Source: Stakelama saccharophila
Lineage (GTDB): Bacteria > Pseudomonadota > Alphaproteobacteria > Sphingomonadales > Sphingomonadaceae
Reading direction: 5' to 3'
NCBI RefSeq assembly: GCF_032229225.1
Contig: NZ_CP135076.1
Coordinates: 1,593,001 to 1,657,000, forward strand
DNA: 64,000 bases
The notes under the pieces are model-generated. The model saw nothing but the letters and a program-made list of their open reading frames with translations, was not told the origin of the DNA and made no database searches. This document shows positions 9,143 through 17,327 of this stretch, piece after piece. Numbering within the stretch: the stretch's first letter is position 1; each line of letters begins with the position of its first letter. A program made the position numbers and the translations under genes.

Positions 9143-10962
9143 TGACCGATGACAGTGTGAATACCGACGATATCAGAAACGGGCGGACCCTGCGTTCGCG
9201 CGCCTGGTTCGACGATCCGAGCAATGCGGACATGACCGCGCTCTATCTGGAGCGCTACATGAATTTCGGCATCAGTCTGGAAGAGCTGCAATCGGGCAAG
9301 CCGATCATCGGCATCGCACAATCGGGCAGCGACCTCAGCCCGTGCAATCGGCATCACCTGGTGCTGGCCGAGCGGGTGCGCGAAGGTATCCGCGAGGCCG
9401 GCGGCATCGCCATCGAATTTCCCGTCCACCCCATCCAGGAGACGGGCAAGCGCCCGACCGCGGGGCTCGACCGGAACCTGTCCTATCTCGGGCTGGTCGA
9501 GATCCTGTTCGGCTATCCGCTCGACGGGGTGGTGCTGACGATCGGTTGCGACAAGACCACGCCGGCCGCGCTGATGGCCGCGGCCACGGTGAACATGCCG
9601 GCGATCGCGTTGTCGGTGGGGCCGATGCTCAATGGTTGGCACAAGGGCGAACGGACCGGATCGGGCACGATCGTGTGGAAGGCGCGCGAACTGCTCGCCG
9701 CCGGTGAGATCGATTATCAGGGCTTCATCAAGCTGGTCGCCTCGTCCGCGCCGTCGACGGGCTATTGCAACACGATGGGTACGGCGACGACGATGAATTC
9801 CCTGACGGAAGCGCTGGGCATGTCGCTGCCCGGATCGGCCGCGATCCCCGCGCCCTATCGCGACCGGCAGGAGGCCGCGTACCGGACCGGCAGGCAGATC
9901 GTCGAGATGGTCCATGCCGACCGCAAGCCCTCCGACATCATGACGCGCGAGGCCTTCGTGAACGCCATCCGCGTCAATTCGGCGATCGGCGGCTCGACCA
10001 ACGCGCCGATCCACATCAATGCGATTGCCCGGCACATGGGCGTCGAGCTGAAGATCGAGGATTGGGAGAGCGAGGGCCGCAAGGTGCCGCTGCTCGTCAA
10101 CCTGCAGCCGGCCGGCGAATATCTGGGCGAGGATTATTACCGCGCCGGCGGCGTACCGGCGGTGATCGCGCAGTTGATGGGCCAAGGGCTGATTCACGAG
10201 AATGCGTTGACCGTCAACGGCAGGTCGATCGGCGACAATTGCCGCGACGCGACAATCGAGGACGAGCGCGTCATCCACCCGTTCGACGATGCCCTGCGGC
10301 CCGATGCGGGCTTTTCGGTGCTGCACGGCAATTTGTTCGACAGCGCGATCATGAAACTGTCGGTGATCTCCGACGAGTTTCGCGAGCGTTTCCTGTCCGA
10401 TCCCGACGACCCCTGGGCGTTCGAGGGACGCGTCGTCGTTTTCGACGGGCCGGAGGATTATCATGCGCGGATCGACGATCCTGCTCTCGACGTCGACGAA
10501 CGGACGCTATTGATCATGCGCGGTGCCGGGCCCGTCGGCTATCCCGGTGCGGCCGAGGTGGTGAACATGCGACCGCCGGCCAAGCTCCTGAAAATGGGCA
10601 TTCATGCGCTGCCCTGCATGGGCGACGGGCGGCAGTCGGGCACGAGCGGCAGTCCGTCGATCCTCAACGCCTCACCGGAAGCGGCGGCGGGCGGGGGGCT
10701 GGCGTTGCTGCGCACCGGCGACCGCATTCGTATCGACCTGAACAAGGGCGAGGCGAACATGCTGGTGTCGGACGAGGAACTCGACCGCCGTCGCAAGGAA
10801 CTGGAGGCGGCGGGCGGCTTCGCCTATCCGGGCAGCCAGACGCCGTGGCAGGAAATGCAGCGCGGCGTCACCGGGCAGATGGGCACCGGCGCGGTGCTTG
10901 AACCCGCCGTGAAATATCAGCGTATCGTCCAGAAGTACGGTGTGCCGCGGCATAATCATTAG
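9142..10962 (+). CDS. IlvD/Edd family sugar-acid dehydratase, probable L-arabonate dehydratase
   Basis: 606 residues from ATG 9142, which shares its A with the epimerase stop TGA. The three cysteines that ligate the [2Fe-2S] cluster in arabinonate/xylonate dehydratases are present: Cys68 (SDLSPCN), Cys136 (TIGCDKTT) and Cys209 (GYCNTMGT). The substrate-loop [16 protein letters not shown] and the end PRHNH are typical. It should convert L-arabonate to L-2-keto-3-deoxyarabonate. The call for arabonate rather than xylonate rests on location among arabinose genes; a paralogue at 46136 sits with the xylose genes. The two are clearly homologous but differ throughout. Confidence 0.85.
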   Translation: MTDDSVNTDDIRNGRTLRSRAWFDDPSNADMTALYLERYMNFGISLEELQSGKPIIGIAQSGSDLSPCNRHHLVLAERVREGIREAGGIAIEFPVHPIQETGKRPTAGLDRNLSYLGLVEILFGYPLDGVVLTIGCDKTTPAALMAAATVNMPAIALSVGPMLNGWHKGERTGSGTIVWKARELLAAGEIDYQGFIKLVASSAPSTGYCNTMGTATTMNSLTEALGMSLPGSAAIPAPYRDRQEAAYRTGRQIVEMVHADRKPSDIMTREAFVNAIRVNSAIGGSTNAPIHINAIARHMGVELKIEDWESEGRKVPLLVNLQPAGEYLGEDYYRAGGVPAVIAQLMGQGLIHENALTVNGRSIGDNCRDATIEDERVIHPFDDALRPDAGFSVLHGNLFDSAIMKLSVISDEFRERFLSDPDDPWAFEGRVVVFDGPEDYHARIDDPALDVDERTLLIMRGAGPVGYPGAAEVVNMRPPAKLLKMGIHALPCMGDGRQSGTSGSPSILNASPEAAAGGGLALLRTGDRIRIDLNKGEANMLVSDEELDRRRKELEAAGGFAYPGSQTPWQEMQRGVTGQMGTGAVLEPAVKYQRIVQKYGVPRHNH

Positions 10963-10990
10963 GCGGCCGGCGCGACGAGCCTTCCTTTCA

Positions 10991-11145
10991 GGATGCCTCT
11001 GCGAAACCCATTCTCGTCACCTCGGCGAAGGCCGGGGTCCACGAGCCGCTCAGCCTAAGCATTTGATATTGCGGCCAAGTGGATGCTGAATCAAGTTCAG
11101 CATGACGAAAGAGATTTCCATTTCGCGCCTTTCGCAGAGGCATCC
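10991..11145. repeat. 155-bp element with 16-bp perfect inverted ends
   Basis: GGATGCCTCTGCGAAA (10991-11006) and its exact complement TTTCGCAGAGGCATCC (11130-11145) bound a segment holding two REP-like palindromes. These are CCTCGGCGAAGGCCGGGG (about 11020-11037) and ATGCTGAATCAAGTTCAGCAT (11083-11103). No open frame is evident. The structure suggests a small non-autonomous mobile element or a nested REPIN. Confidence 0.65.
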
Positions 11146-11160
11146 TTTCAGGGCCTTCCC

Positions 11161-11184
11161 GTGCTCCTGCCTGCGCAGGAGCAC
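11161..11184. repeat. REP-like palindrome
   Basis: A perfect 10-bp stem, GTGCTCCTGC / GCAGGAGCAC, with loop CTGC. It lies 10 bp past the GH127 stop on that gene's transcript side, so it may also fold in the mRNA 3' end. No T-run is present. Confidence 0.65.
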
Positions 11185-11194
11185 TGCTGGCCCC

Positions 11195-13528
11195 TCAGGC
11201 GCCCGCCGCCGCTTCGAGCATCCGGACCTCGTAGATGCGCGCGTCGGTGCCGCGAGTCTCGAAGCGGACGCGGACGTTGTGCTTGCCGCGGGTGAGGGCC
11301 TCAGGGATCGGATAGTCCTGCGCCACCCATTCCTTCACCGGCGGGACCGAACGGTGCTCCTCGGCGAGTAAATGGCCATCGATTTCGATGGCGAAATCCT
11401 TATCGACCTCTTCGCCCCAATAGAGTGCGCGCAGCACCATCGGTCCGGGGCGGACGGCGAGGGTGAATTCGATGTAATTGCCCGTGCCCCAGGGAAGCAG
11501 GCGCCCGCTCTTGCCCGCCCAGCTTTGCAGGTCGGCATGGTTGAAGGCGATGTCGTGGTCGCGCTCGGGCTGCTGCTCGCCGATATCGATTCCATCGACG
11601 GTGCGCTTCTTCAGCGCTTGCCTGGCCCGCTGATCGGCGATGAAGGCGGCTTCCTCCGCATTCCAGCGCTCCCTTGTGAAGGTCGGGAAATAGACGGCGG
11701 TACGGCGGTCATACTGGTTGAAGAAGGGAAGGAGCGTGACCGCTTCGGGCTTTGTCCCCGTGAGACGGAAGCGGTGCGCCGCGGCGTCGATCGGCGTAGC
11801 GGCCTGTTCCGGCGTCGCGGCGACCAGCGCCGGCGGCAGGCCGTCCCAATCCTCGGATGCCGGGCCGAGATCGGCGCCGAGCACGATAGGGCCGTGCGTG
11901 TAGGCGACGATGCCCGGATCGTCGGGCGTGGGCTCGACCGTGAGCGCCATCGGCACCGTCAGCTCGATCCGGTCGCCCGCGCGCCATTCGCGGCGCAGGA
12001 CGGCATAGCCGTTGCGACGCTCCAACCGCGCGGGCGCGCCGTTGACGGCGACGCTCGGCGCCTTGCTCCAGCCGGGGAGGCGCAGCGCGATGGCGTGCTT
12101 CATCGGCGCATTGATCGTCAGGGTGATCGTATCGCTGAAGGGATAGTCGGTCGACAGGTCGAGCCTGCCGCCCTCCCAGTCGAGCGTCGAGGGGATGAAC
12201 AGATTGACGTAGAGCGTGTCGGCGTCGTGCCAGTAGATGGAATCGCCGTGCTTGGCATGGCTTTCCATCCCCGACCCGACGCAGCACCAGAAGCTGTCAT
12301 GGGGCGTCGACCAGGTCCGCTTCGCGCCGGCCGACAGCGGCATGAAATAGGCGAACATGCCCGTCTCGGGATTCTGGCTGGCGAGCACATGGTTGAGGTG
12401 AACCCGCTCGTAGAAGTCGAACAGTGCGGCGTCGGGCGCCCAGCCATATTGGTGGCGCGTCAGTTTGAGCATGTTGTAGCTGTTGCAATGCTCGCAGGTG
12501 CGTTCGGTAATTGCATCGCTGAGCTGGTCGGGCGGGCCGAAATGCTCTGCCTGCGAATTGCCGCCGATCACATAGCTGTGATGGTTCGCGACGGTGTTGC
12601 GGAAGAAGCGGGCGGCGATGCGGTCGCGCGGCTCGCCGTTCAGCTCGTAGATGCGTGCCAGCCCGATCAGCTTGGGGATCTGTGTATTCGCGTGAAGCCC
12701 GGCAAGCCTGTCCTTCTCTGCGGTCAGCGGGTCGAGCACGCGGCGGTCGTAGATTTTCTCCGCCACGCGCAGCCAGCGCGGATCGCCGGTAATCGCGTGG
12801 GTGTTGGCGTAGCTTTCGTTCAACCCGCCATATTCGGCCTTGAGCAGCGTCTGCATCTGCGCGTCGCTCAAGCCTTCCAAGATCGTGGCGAGATAGCCCG
12901 CCATGCCGAGCATGACCGGCAGGGCGCGTTCGACCTTGCCGGTCCGGTAGGCGTCGATCAGCCCGGCATGAACCTTGTGCCAGGTATAGAGCGGCACCCA
13001 GCCGCCATTGACGTCGAACCCGCCGCTTTCGATTGTACCGCGGCGGATTTCCTCGAAGACGATCTTGCCGTCGACTTCCTTGCCGTCCCGCTCGACCGTG
13101 GTGCCGCCGATATAGCCGTCGCCATGCGCAGCCTGGCAGGCGGCGAGTTCATCGACGATGTAATGGATATGGTCGCGCACGGCGGGGTCGCCGGTCTGGG
13201 CGTGCATCAGCGAGCAGGCGGAGAGATAGTGGCCGAGCGTGTGCCCGGCGATGCCGCGCGCCTCCCAGCCGCCATAGACGGGCGCCTTGGGTTGAAGCCC
13301 GGCGCTCGCGCGGAAATTGTGCAGGAGACGGTCGGCGTCGAGCGACAGGAGATATTCGCGGTTACGCGCGACCGCGTTCAGAAACGGCCCGGGTTTGAGC
13401 CGGACGCTTTCCAGCGGCACCGGCTGCACGCGGATGCGCGGACCCGCTGCCGGTGCAGAGCGCGCCGCGACCGGCCCGGCGAGCGCAACTATGCTCACCG
13501 AAGCCAGGAATGCGCGGCGCGTCCACAT
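11195..13528 (-). CDS. GH127 beta-L-arabinofuranosidase (DUF1680), exported
   Basis: 777 residues. The N-terminus MWTRRAFLASVSIVALAGPVAA has a twin-arginine-like signal. The (alpha/alpha)6 barrel carries the zinc/cysteine centre of GH127: CEHC with Glu346 and Cys348, and WCC with Cys415 and Cys416 in FWCCVGSGMESHAKHGDSIYW. Glu328 in GGNSQAEHFG fits the acid/base. Characterised members cleave beta-1,2-linked L-arabinofuranosides, found on plant extensins, by a retaining mechanism with Cys as nucleophile. The start overlaps the upstream GH51 stop by one base (TGATG). Last gene of the araD1-dehydrogenase-GH51-GH127 operon. Confidence 0.88.
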   Translation of the reverse strand: MWTRRAFLASVSIVALAGPVAARSAPAAGPRIRVQPVPLESVRLKPGPFLNAVARNREYLLSLDADRLLHNFRASAGLQPKAPVYGGWEARGIAGHTLGHYLSACSLMHAQTGDPAVRDHIHYIVDELAACQAAHGDGYIGGTTVERDGKEVDGKIVFEEIRRGTIESGGFDVNGGWVPLYTWHKVHAGLIDAYRTGKVERALPVMLGMAGYLATILEGLSDAQMQTLLKAEYGGLNESYANTHAITGDPRWLRVAEKIYDRRVLDPLTAEKDRLAGLHANTQIPKLIGLARIYELNGEPRDRIAARFFRNTVANHHSYVIGGNSQAEHFGPPDQLSDAITERTCEHCNSYNMLKLTRHQYGWAPDAALFDFYERVHLNHVLASQNPETGMFAYFMPLSAGAKRTWSTPHDSFWCCVGSGMESHAKHGDSIYWHDADTLYVNLFIPSTLDWEGGRLDLSTDYPFSDTITLTINAPMKHAIALRLPGWSKAPSVAVNGAPARLERRNGYAVLRREWRAGDRIELTVPMALTVEPTPDDPGIVAYTHGPIVLGADLGPASEDWDGLPPALVAATPEQAATPIDAAAHRFRLTGTKPEAVTLLPFFNQYDRRTAVYFPTFTRERWNAEEAAFIADQRARQALKKRTVDGIDIGEQQPERDHDIAFNHADLQSWAGKSGRLLPWGTGNYIEFTLAVRPGPMVLRALYWGEEVDKDFAIEIDGHLLAEEHRSVPPVKEWVAQDYPIPEALTRGKHNVRVRFETRGTDARIYEVRMLEAAAGA

Positions 13529-15075
13529 CAGCGTTGCTCGACGGCGACCACCGCGACCGACTTGGCCGGCAGGTCGAAGGCGAGCTTGCCGCCGTCCGAG
13601 GTGCCTTCATATGCCACCGGGTGAATGGTGTTCGGCGCCTCGAACGTGTTGTGCGTGTCCATCTTCGGCCCTGTCAGAATGCGTCCTCTGGCCGTTCCCG
13701 TCATGCCGGTGACGATATGCGCCGGTTCGTCCGGGTTCAGGTTGACGAGCGCCAGATAGAGCGTGCCGTCCCCGGCCTTCGCCGCCGAGGCATCGACCAT
13801 CGGCAGGTCGATATCGCCATGCTTGTAGCGCGGCGTGTCGATGTCGACGGGATAGGGAGTCGCGCCCTGGAAGACCTTGTACATGTCGAACACATGATAG
13901 GTGGGCGTCAGCACCATCTGGTCGCCCTTCGTCAGGATCATCGCCTGAAGCACGTTCACCATCTGCGCGATTGCGGCGAGCTTTACCCGGTCGGAATGGC
14001 GGTGAAAGATGTTGAGCGTCAGCGCCGCGACCTCGGCGTCGCGCAAGCTGTTCTGCTGATAAAGGAAGCCCGGATGCGACCCTGGTTCCTGGTCGTACCA
14101 GGTGCCCCATTCGTCGACATAGAGGCCGACCCGCTTTTCGGGATCGTACTTGTCCATGATCGCCGAATGCTTCGTGATCAGTTCGTCCATGTGCCGCGCG
14201 TTCTTCAGCGTGGAGGCCCACGCATCCTCGGTGAAGCCGGTCGCCGCGCCCTTGTTCTCCCAGCTTCCCGGGAAGGTATAGTAATGCAGGCTGAGCGCAT
14301 CCATCATGCGCCCGGCCGTCTTCATCATCGCCTCGGTCCAGTGATAGTCGTCGACATTGGCGCCCGACGCGACCTTGGTGATCGGCGGGCTGTCGCCGGC
14401 CTTCCAGACGAAGGTGGCGTAGCGGCGGTGCATCTCCGCGGCGAATTCGGCGGTCATGTTGCCGCCGCAGCCCCAAGTTTCATTGCCGACGCCGAAATAT
14501 TTCAGGTTCGTCCACGGTTTGTCGCGACCGTTTTCGCGCCGCATGTCCGCCAGCGTGGAATCGCCGGCGAAGGTCATATATTCGATCCACTGCTGCATGT
14601 CGTGCGGGGTCATCGACCCCATGTTGCCGGCGACATAGGCATCGGCACCGACCAACTCGGTATAGTTCATGAACTCGTTGGTGCCGAAGCTGTTGTCATA
14701 GGTGACGCCGCCCCAGGTGACGTTGACGCGGACCGGCCGCTTATCCCGCGGGCCGATGCCGTCGCGCCAGTCATACTGGTCGGCGAAGCAGCCGCCCGGC
14801 CAGCGGATCACCGGCGGGTTCAGCTTTCTGATCGCCTGCATCACGTCGTTGCGATAGCCGTCGGTATTGGGAATCTTCGAATCCGGCCCAACCCAGACGC
14901 CGCCATAGATGCCCCGGCCGAGATCCTCGGCGAACTGGCCCTGGACGGCGGGGTCGATGGTCGCCCCCGGACGGGCGGTGTCGATCGAGACCGATGCGCG
15001 TTCCTGCGCATAAAGCGGCGCGGTCAGCGCCAGCACCCCTGCCAGCGACATGCCGGCATGTTTCAGCAATTTCAT
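13528..15075 (-). CDS. GH51 alpha-L-arabinofuranosidase, exported
   Basis: 515 residues from ATG 15073-15075; the open frame continues upstream without family sequence. The signal peptide is MKLLKHAGMSLAGVLALTAPLYAQ. The TIM barrel contains the acid/base Glu199 in GVGNETWGCGG and the nucleophile Glu322 in YVDEWGTWYD. WPGGCFADQYDWRDG and NEFMNY are typical GH51 segments. It removes terminal alpha-L-arabinofuranosyl groups from arabinan or arabinoxylan oligosaccharides in the periplasm. A second GH51 at 23771 lacks a signal and works in the cytoplasm. The 32-bp gap to the dehydrogenase upstream suggests a shared transcript. Confidence 0.9.
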   Translation of the reverse strand: MKLLKHAGMSLAGVLALTAPLYAQERASVSIDTARPGATIDPAVQGQFAEDLGRGIYGGVWVGPDSKIPNTDGYRNDVMQAIRKLNPPVIRWPGGCFADQYDWRDGIGPRDKRPVRVNVTWGGVTYDNSFGTNEFMNYTELVGADAYVAGNMGSMTPHDMQQWIEYMTFAGDSTLADMRRENGRDKPWTNLKYFGVGNETWGCGGNMTAEFAAEMHRRYATFVWKAGDSPPITKVASGANVDDYHWTEAMMKTAGRMMDALSLHYYTFPGSWENKGAATGFTEDAWASTLKNARHMDELITKHSAIMDKYDPEKRVGLYVDEWGTWYDQEPGSHPGFLYQQNSLRDAEVAALTLNIFHRHSDRVKLAAIAQMVNVLQAMILTKGDQMVLTPTYHVFDMYKVFQGATPYPVDIDTPRYKHGDIDLPMVDASAAKAGDGTLYLALVNLNPDEPAHIVTGMTGTARGRILTGPKMDTHNTFEAPNTIHPVAYEGTSDGGKLAFDLPAKSVAVVAVEQR

Positions 15076-15107
15076 TGTTCTTCCTCTCCCCTTTTCCCGC
15101 CGCCGCT

Positions 15108-16046
15108 TTAGCGGTCGGGCTGTTCGTCGAAAGCGTGGATGGTGGTGCGCTCGCCCATGAAGAAGGCGTCGGCGACATGGTGGAAGGGCGCCAGATCGAC
15201 GTCGCACTGCCGCGCATCGACCAGTTCGGCGAACCGGCGGTAAAGCCTGGCATATTCGGTCTCGTCGCCGACATCGACGGGCTGGCCATCGATCGCCAGT
15301 TGCGAGGCGCCCTTGGACAGGTTGAGCGTGCCGTTATCGGTTTCGACGTCGATGTCCCAGGTCTGCGGCCCGCGCTGGTCGAAATCGAATTCGACGCGCA
15401 CCGGCGCATCGCCATGCGAATAATCGAGATCGGCAGCGATCGGCGCCGCCTTGTTTTCGGGAAAGCGGAGCTTCGCCTGTTCCAGCACCAGCGGCATCGG
15501 CAGGATCGCCGTCAGCACCGACAGCGCATTGATGCCGGGATCGAAGACGCCGATGCCGGGTTCCCAGATCCATTCCTGGCCCGGGTGCCAGACGCGCACA
15601 TCCTCTTTCCAGTTGCACGCGACGCGCCGGATTTCGCACCCCTTCAGCCAGTCGCGCGCCGGCGCCACGCCCGCCGCCTCGCGCGAATGCCAGGTGGCGT
15701 AGAGGATGCGGTCGGCGGCGCGCGCCATCGCGGCGAAACCGTCGGCTTCACTGACGGTGGCGGCCGGCGGCTTCTCGATCATCAGATCGAGACCGTGGCG
15801 GAAACCGTCCGCCATCAGCGCGGTACGCCCGCGCGGCGGCGTGCAGATGGAAAGCGCCTGGACGTCCGGCACCGCCTGCATCATGGCGTCGACCGTGGCG
15901 AAACCGGGAACCCCTTCGGGCGGGGCATGGCCGGTGACGGCGGCGACGAGTTCGAACCGGTCGCTGACGGCGATGCTGGGGATATGCTGGTCGCGGGCGA
16001 TCTTGCCGATGCCGGCCAGGGCGATGCGGATGGGTTTGCTGCTCAT
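15108..16046 (-). CDS. Gfo/Idh/MocA sugar dehydrogenase, probable L-arabinose/D-galactose 1-dehydrogenase
   Basis: 312 residues from ATG 16044-16046, overlapping the upstream araD1 stop. The Rossmann motif AGIGKIA (11-17) and the family motif EKPPA (91-95) are present. The C-domain segment WEPGIGVFDPGINALSVL matches the Gfo/Idh sugar-1-dehydrogenase branch that includes Azospirillum L-arabinose 1-dehydrogenase and galactose 1-dehydrogenases. Expected reaction: L-arabinose plus NAD(P)+ to L-arabino-lactone, the first step of the oxidative arabinose route. Activity on galactose is possible, since the C4 configuration is shared. Confidence 0.8.
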   Translation of the reverse strand: MSSKPIRIALAGIGKIARDQHIPSIAVSDRFELVAAVTGHAPPEGVPGFATVDAMMQAVPDVQALSICTPPRGRTALMADGFRHGLDLMIEKPPAATVSEADGFAAMARAADRILYATWHSREAAGVAPARDWLKGCEIRRVACNWKEDVRVWHPGQEWIWEPGIGVFDPGINALSVLTAILPMPLVLEQAKLRFPENKAAPIAADLDYSHGDAPVRVEFDFDQRGPQTWDIDVETDNGTLNLSKGASQLAIDGQPVDVGDETEYARLYRRFAELVDARQCDVDLAPFHHVADAFFMGERTTIHAFDEQPDR

Positions 16047-17041
16047 AGGGGACGCACCTCTACCGTTTCCGGCGCCATGGGACACAGCCGATTGCGCAGC
16101 GGAATGGTAAAGGGCGGGGCCGAAATCTCGAAAATGTCGCCGGGGGCGGTTTCCACGCCGTCGGCAAAGGACAGGGTGGCGGTGCCGAAGAAGTGGATGT
16201 GGATATCGCCGGGCCGGCGGAACAGGCCGTATTTGAAATGGTGGCGTTCGAGGTTGGCGATGCTGTGCGACATGTTCGCTTCACCGGACAGAAACGGCTT
16301 TTCCCACAGCGTCTCGCCATCGCGCAAAATGCTGCTGGTGCCCCGAATGTCGCTCGGCAGATCGCCCACGAGCAGTTCCGCGCCGAGCGCAGCGTGGCGC
16401 AATTTCGAATGTGCCAGCCATAGATAATTGCCCTTTTCCGTCACGTGGTCGGAAAATTCGTTGGCGAGCGTGAAGCCCAGGCGCCGCGGCGTGCCGGCGC
16501 CGTCGATGATATAGATGCCGGCGATTTCCGGCTCTTCGCTGCCGTCGAGCGCGAATGCGGGCGAGGGGAGATCCTCGGACGGGCCGACGATGCAGGAACC
16601 ATCGCCCTTGTAGAACCATTCGGGCTGGACGCCGTCTTCACCGGCGCGCGGCTTTCCCCCCTCCATGCCCATCAGGAACATGCGCATGGAATCGGTAAGG
16701 TCTCCGCTGGCGGCCGCCCGGTGCATCTGGTCGCGGCCTTCGGCCGAGCCGAGATGGGTGAGGCCGGTGCCGGTGACGTGGCAATGCGCCGGGTCGGGGT
16801 GCGCGATCGGCGAGAGAAGCCGGCTCTCGCGCTGCAAGGCGTCCACATCCAGCCGTGCGCCGCGCGCCTCCCCGACCAGGTCCGACAGGGCGACGTTGCC
16901 GGAGATCGCCGCGTTGGCGAGGTCGTAGATGCTCGACCAGCGTTCCAGCGCGCAAAAGTCGTCGCCATCGGATGCGGCAACCCGCCGCTCGCCGTCCTCG
17001 GCGCGATACTGGACCAGCCGCAATGTCAAAGTTCTCTCCAT
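16043..17041 (-). CDS. araD1: AraD1/GguC family L-2-keto-3-deoxyarabonate dehydratase
   Basis: 332 residues, fumarylacetoacetate-hydrolase superfamily. The segment PEWFYKGDGSCIVGP, the Glu-rich SEEPEIAGIYII metal-ligand region, and ERHHFKYGLFRRPGDIHIHFFGTATLSF near the end match the AraD1/GguC group. It should dehydrate L-2-keto-3-deoxyarabonate to 2-oxoglutarate semialdehyde, a job done by an unrelated DHDPS-family enzyme in Azospirillum. First gene of a four-gene minus-strand operon. Its promoter region holds a TGTCTGAGT motif 38 bp upstream. Confidence 0.8.
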   Translation of the reverse strand: MERTLTLRLVQYRAEDGERRVAASDGDDFCALERWSSIYDLANAAISGNVALSDLVGEARGARLDVDALQRESRLLSPIAHPDPAHCHVTGTGLTHLGSAEGRDQMHRAAASGDLTDSMRMFLMGMEGGKPRAGEDGVQPEWFYKGDGSCIVGPSEDLPSPAFALDGSEEPEIAGIYIIDGAGTPRRLGFTLANEFSDHVTEKGNYLWLAHSKLRHAALGAELLVGDLPSDIRGTSSILRDGETLWEKPFLSGEANMSHSIANLERHHFKYGLFRRPGDIHIHFFGTATLSFADGVETAPGDIFEISAPPFTIPLRNRLCPMAPETVEVRPL

Positions 17042-17078
17042 AGCCGATGAGGCGCCACCGCGGGATCGCGCAGCGCAA

Positions 17079-17094
17079 TTTTAACTCAGACATA
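17079..17094 (-). promoter_or_regulatory. Putative operator, TATGTCTGAGTTAAAA on minus strand
   Basis: Read on the minus strand it shares TGTCTGAGT with the sites at 17257 and 29587 and faces araD1. With 17257 it gives the 286-bp divergent region one site for each direction. The regulator assignment (GntR/FCD at 22963) is inference. Confidence 0.45.
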
Positions 17095-17256
17095 TCGGCA
17101 AGGCCGGAGGGAATCAACAAGCTTGGCGCGCGCTATAAAGGGGTGCCGCTGGGAATAAAAATTCACGGAATTTCGGGATTAGCGCGTGTACGGCGGGATA
17201 TTGTCCGAGAATATCGCACTTTCCGGTTGCGCTGGCGGCAGAGCGGCACTAGAAGT

Positions 17257-17270
17257 TTTGTCTGAGTATT
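17257..17270 (+). promoter_or_regulatory. Putative operator, TTTGTCTGAGTATT
   Basis: Best match to the repeated arabinose-locus motif, 58 bp before the TonB receptor start. It differs from the 7960 and 29587 copies only at the last few bases. Confidence 0.5.
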
Positions 17271-17327
17271 GCCGCGATAAAGATCGGCCTCCGAGCCGGC
17301 GAAAAATGGCGGTGCAGGAGGGGAGAA

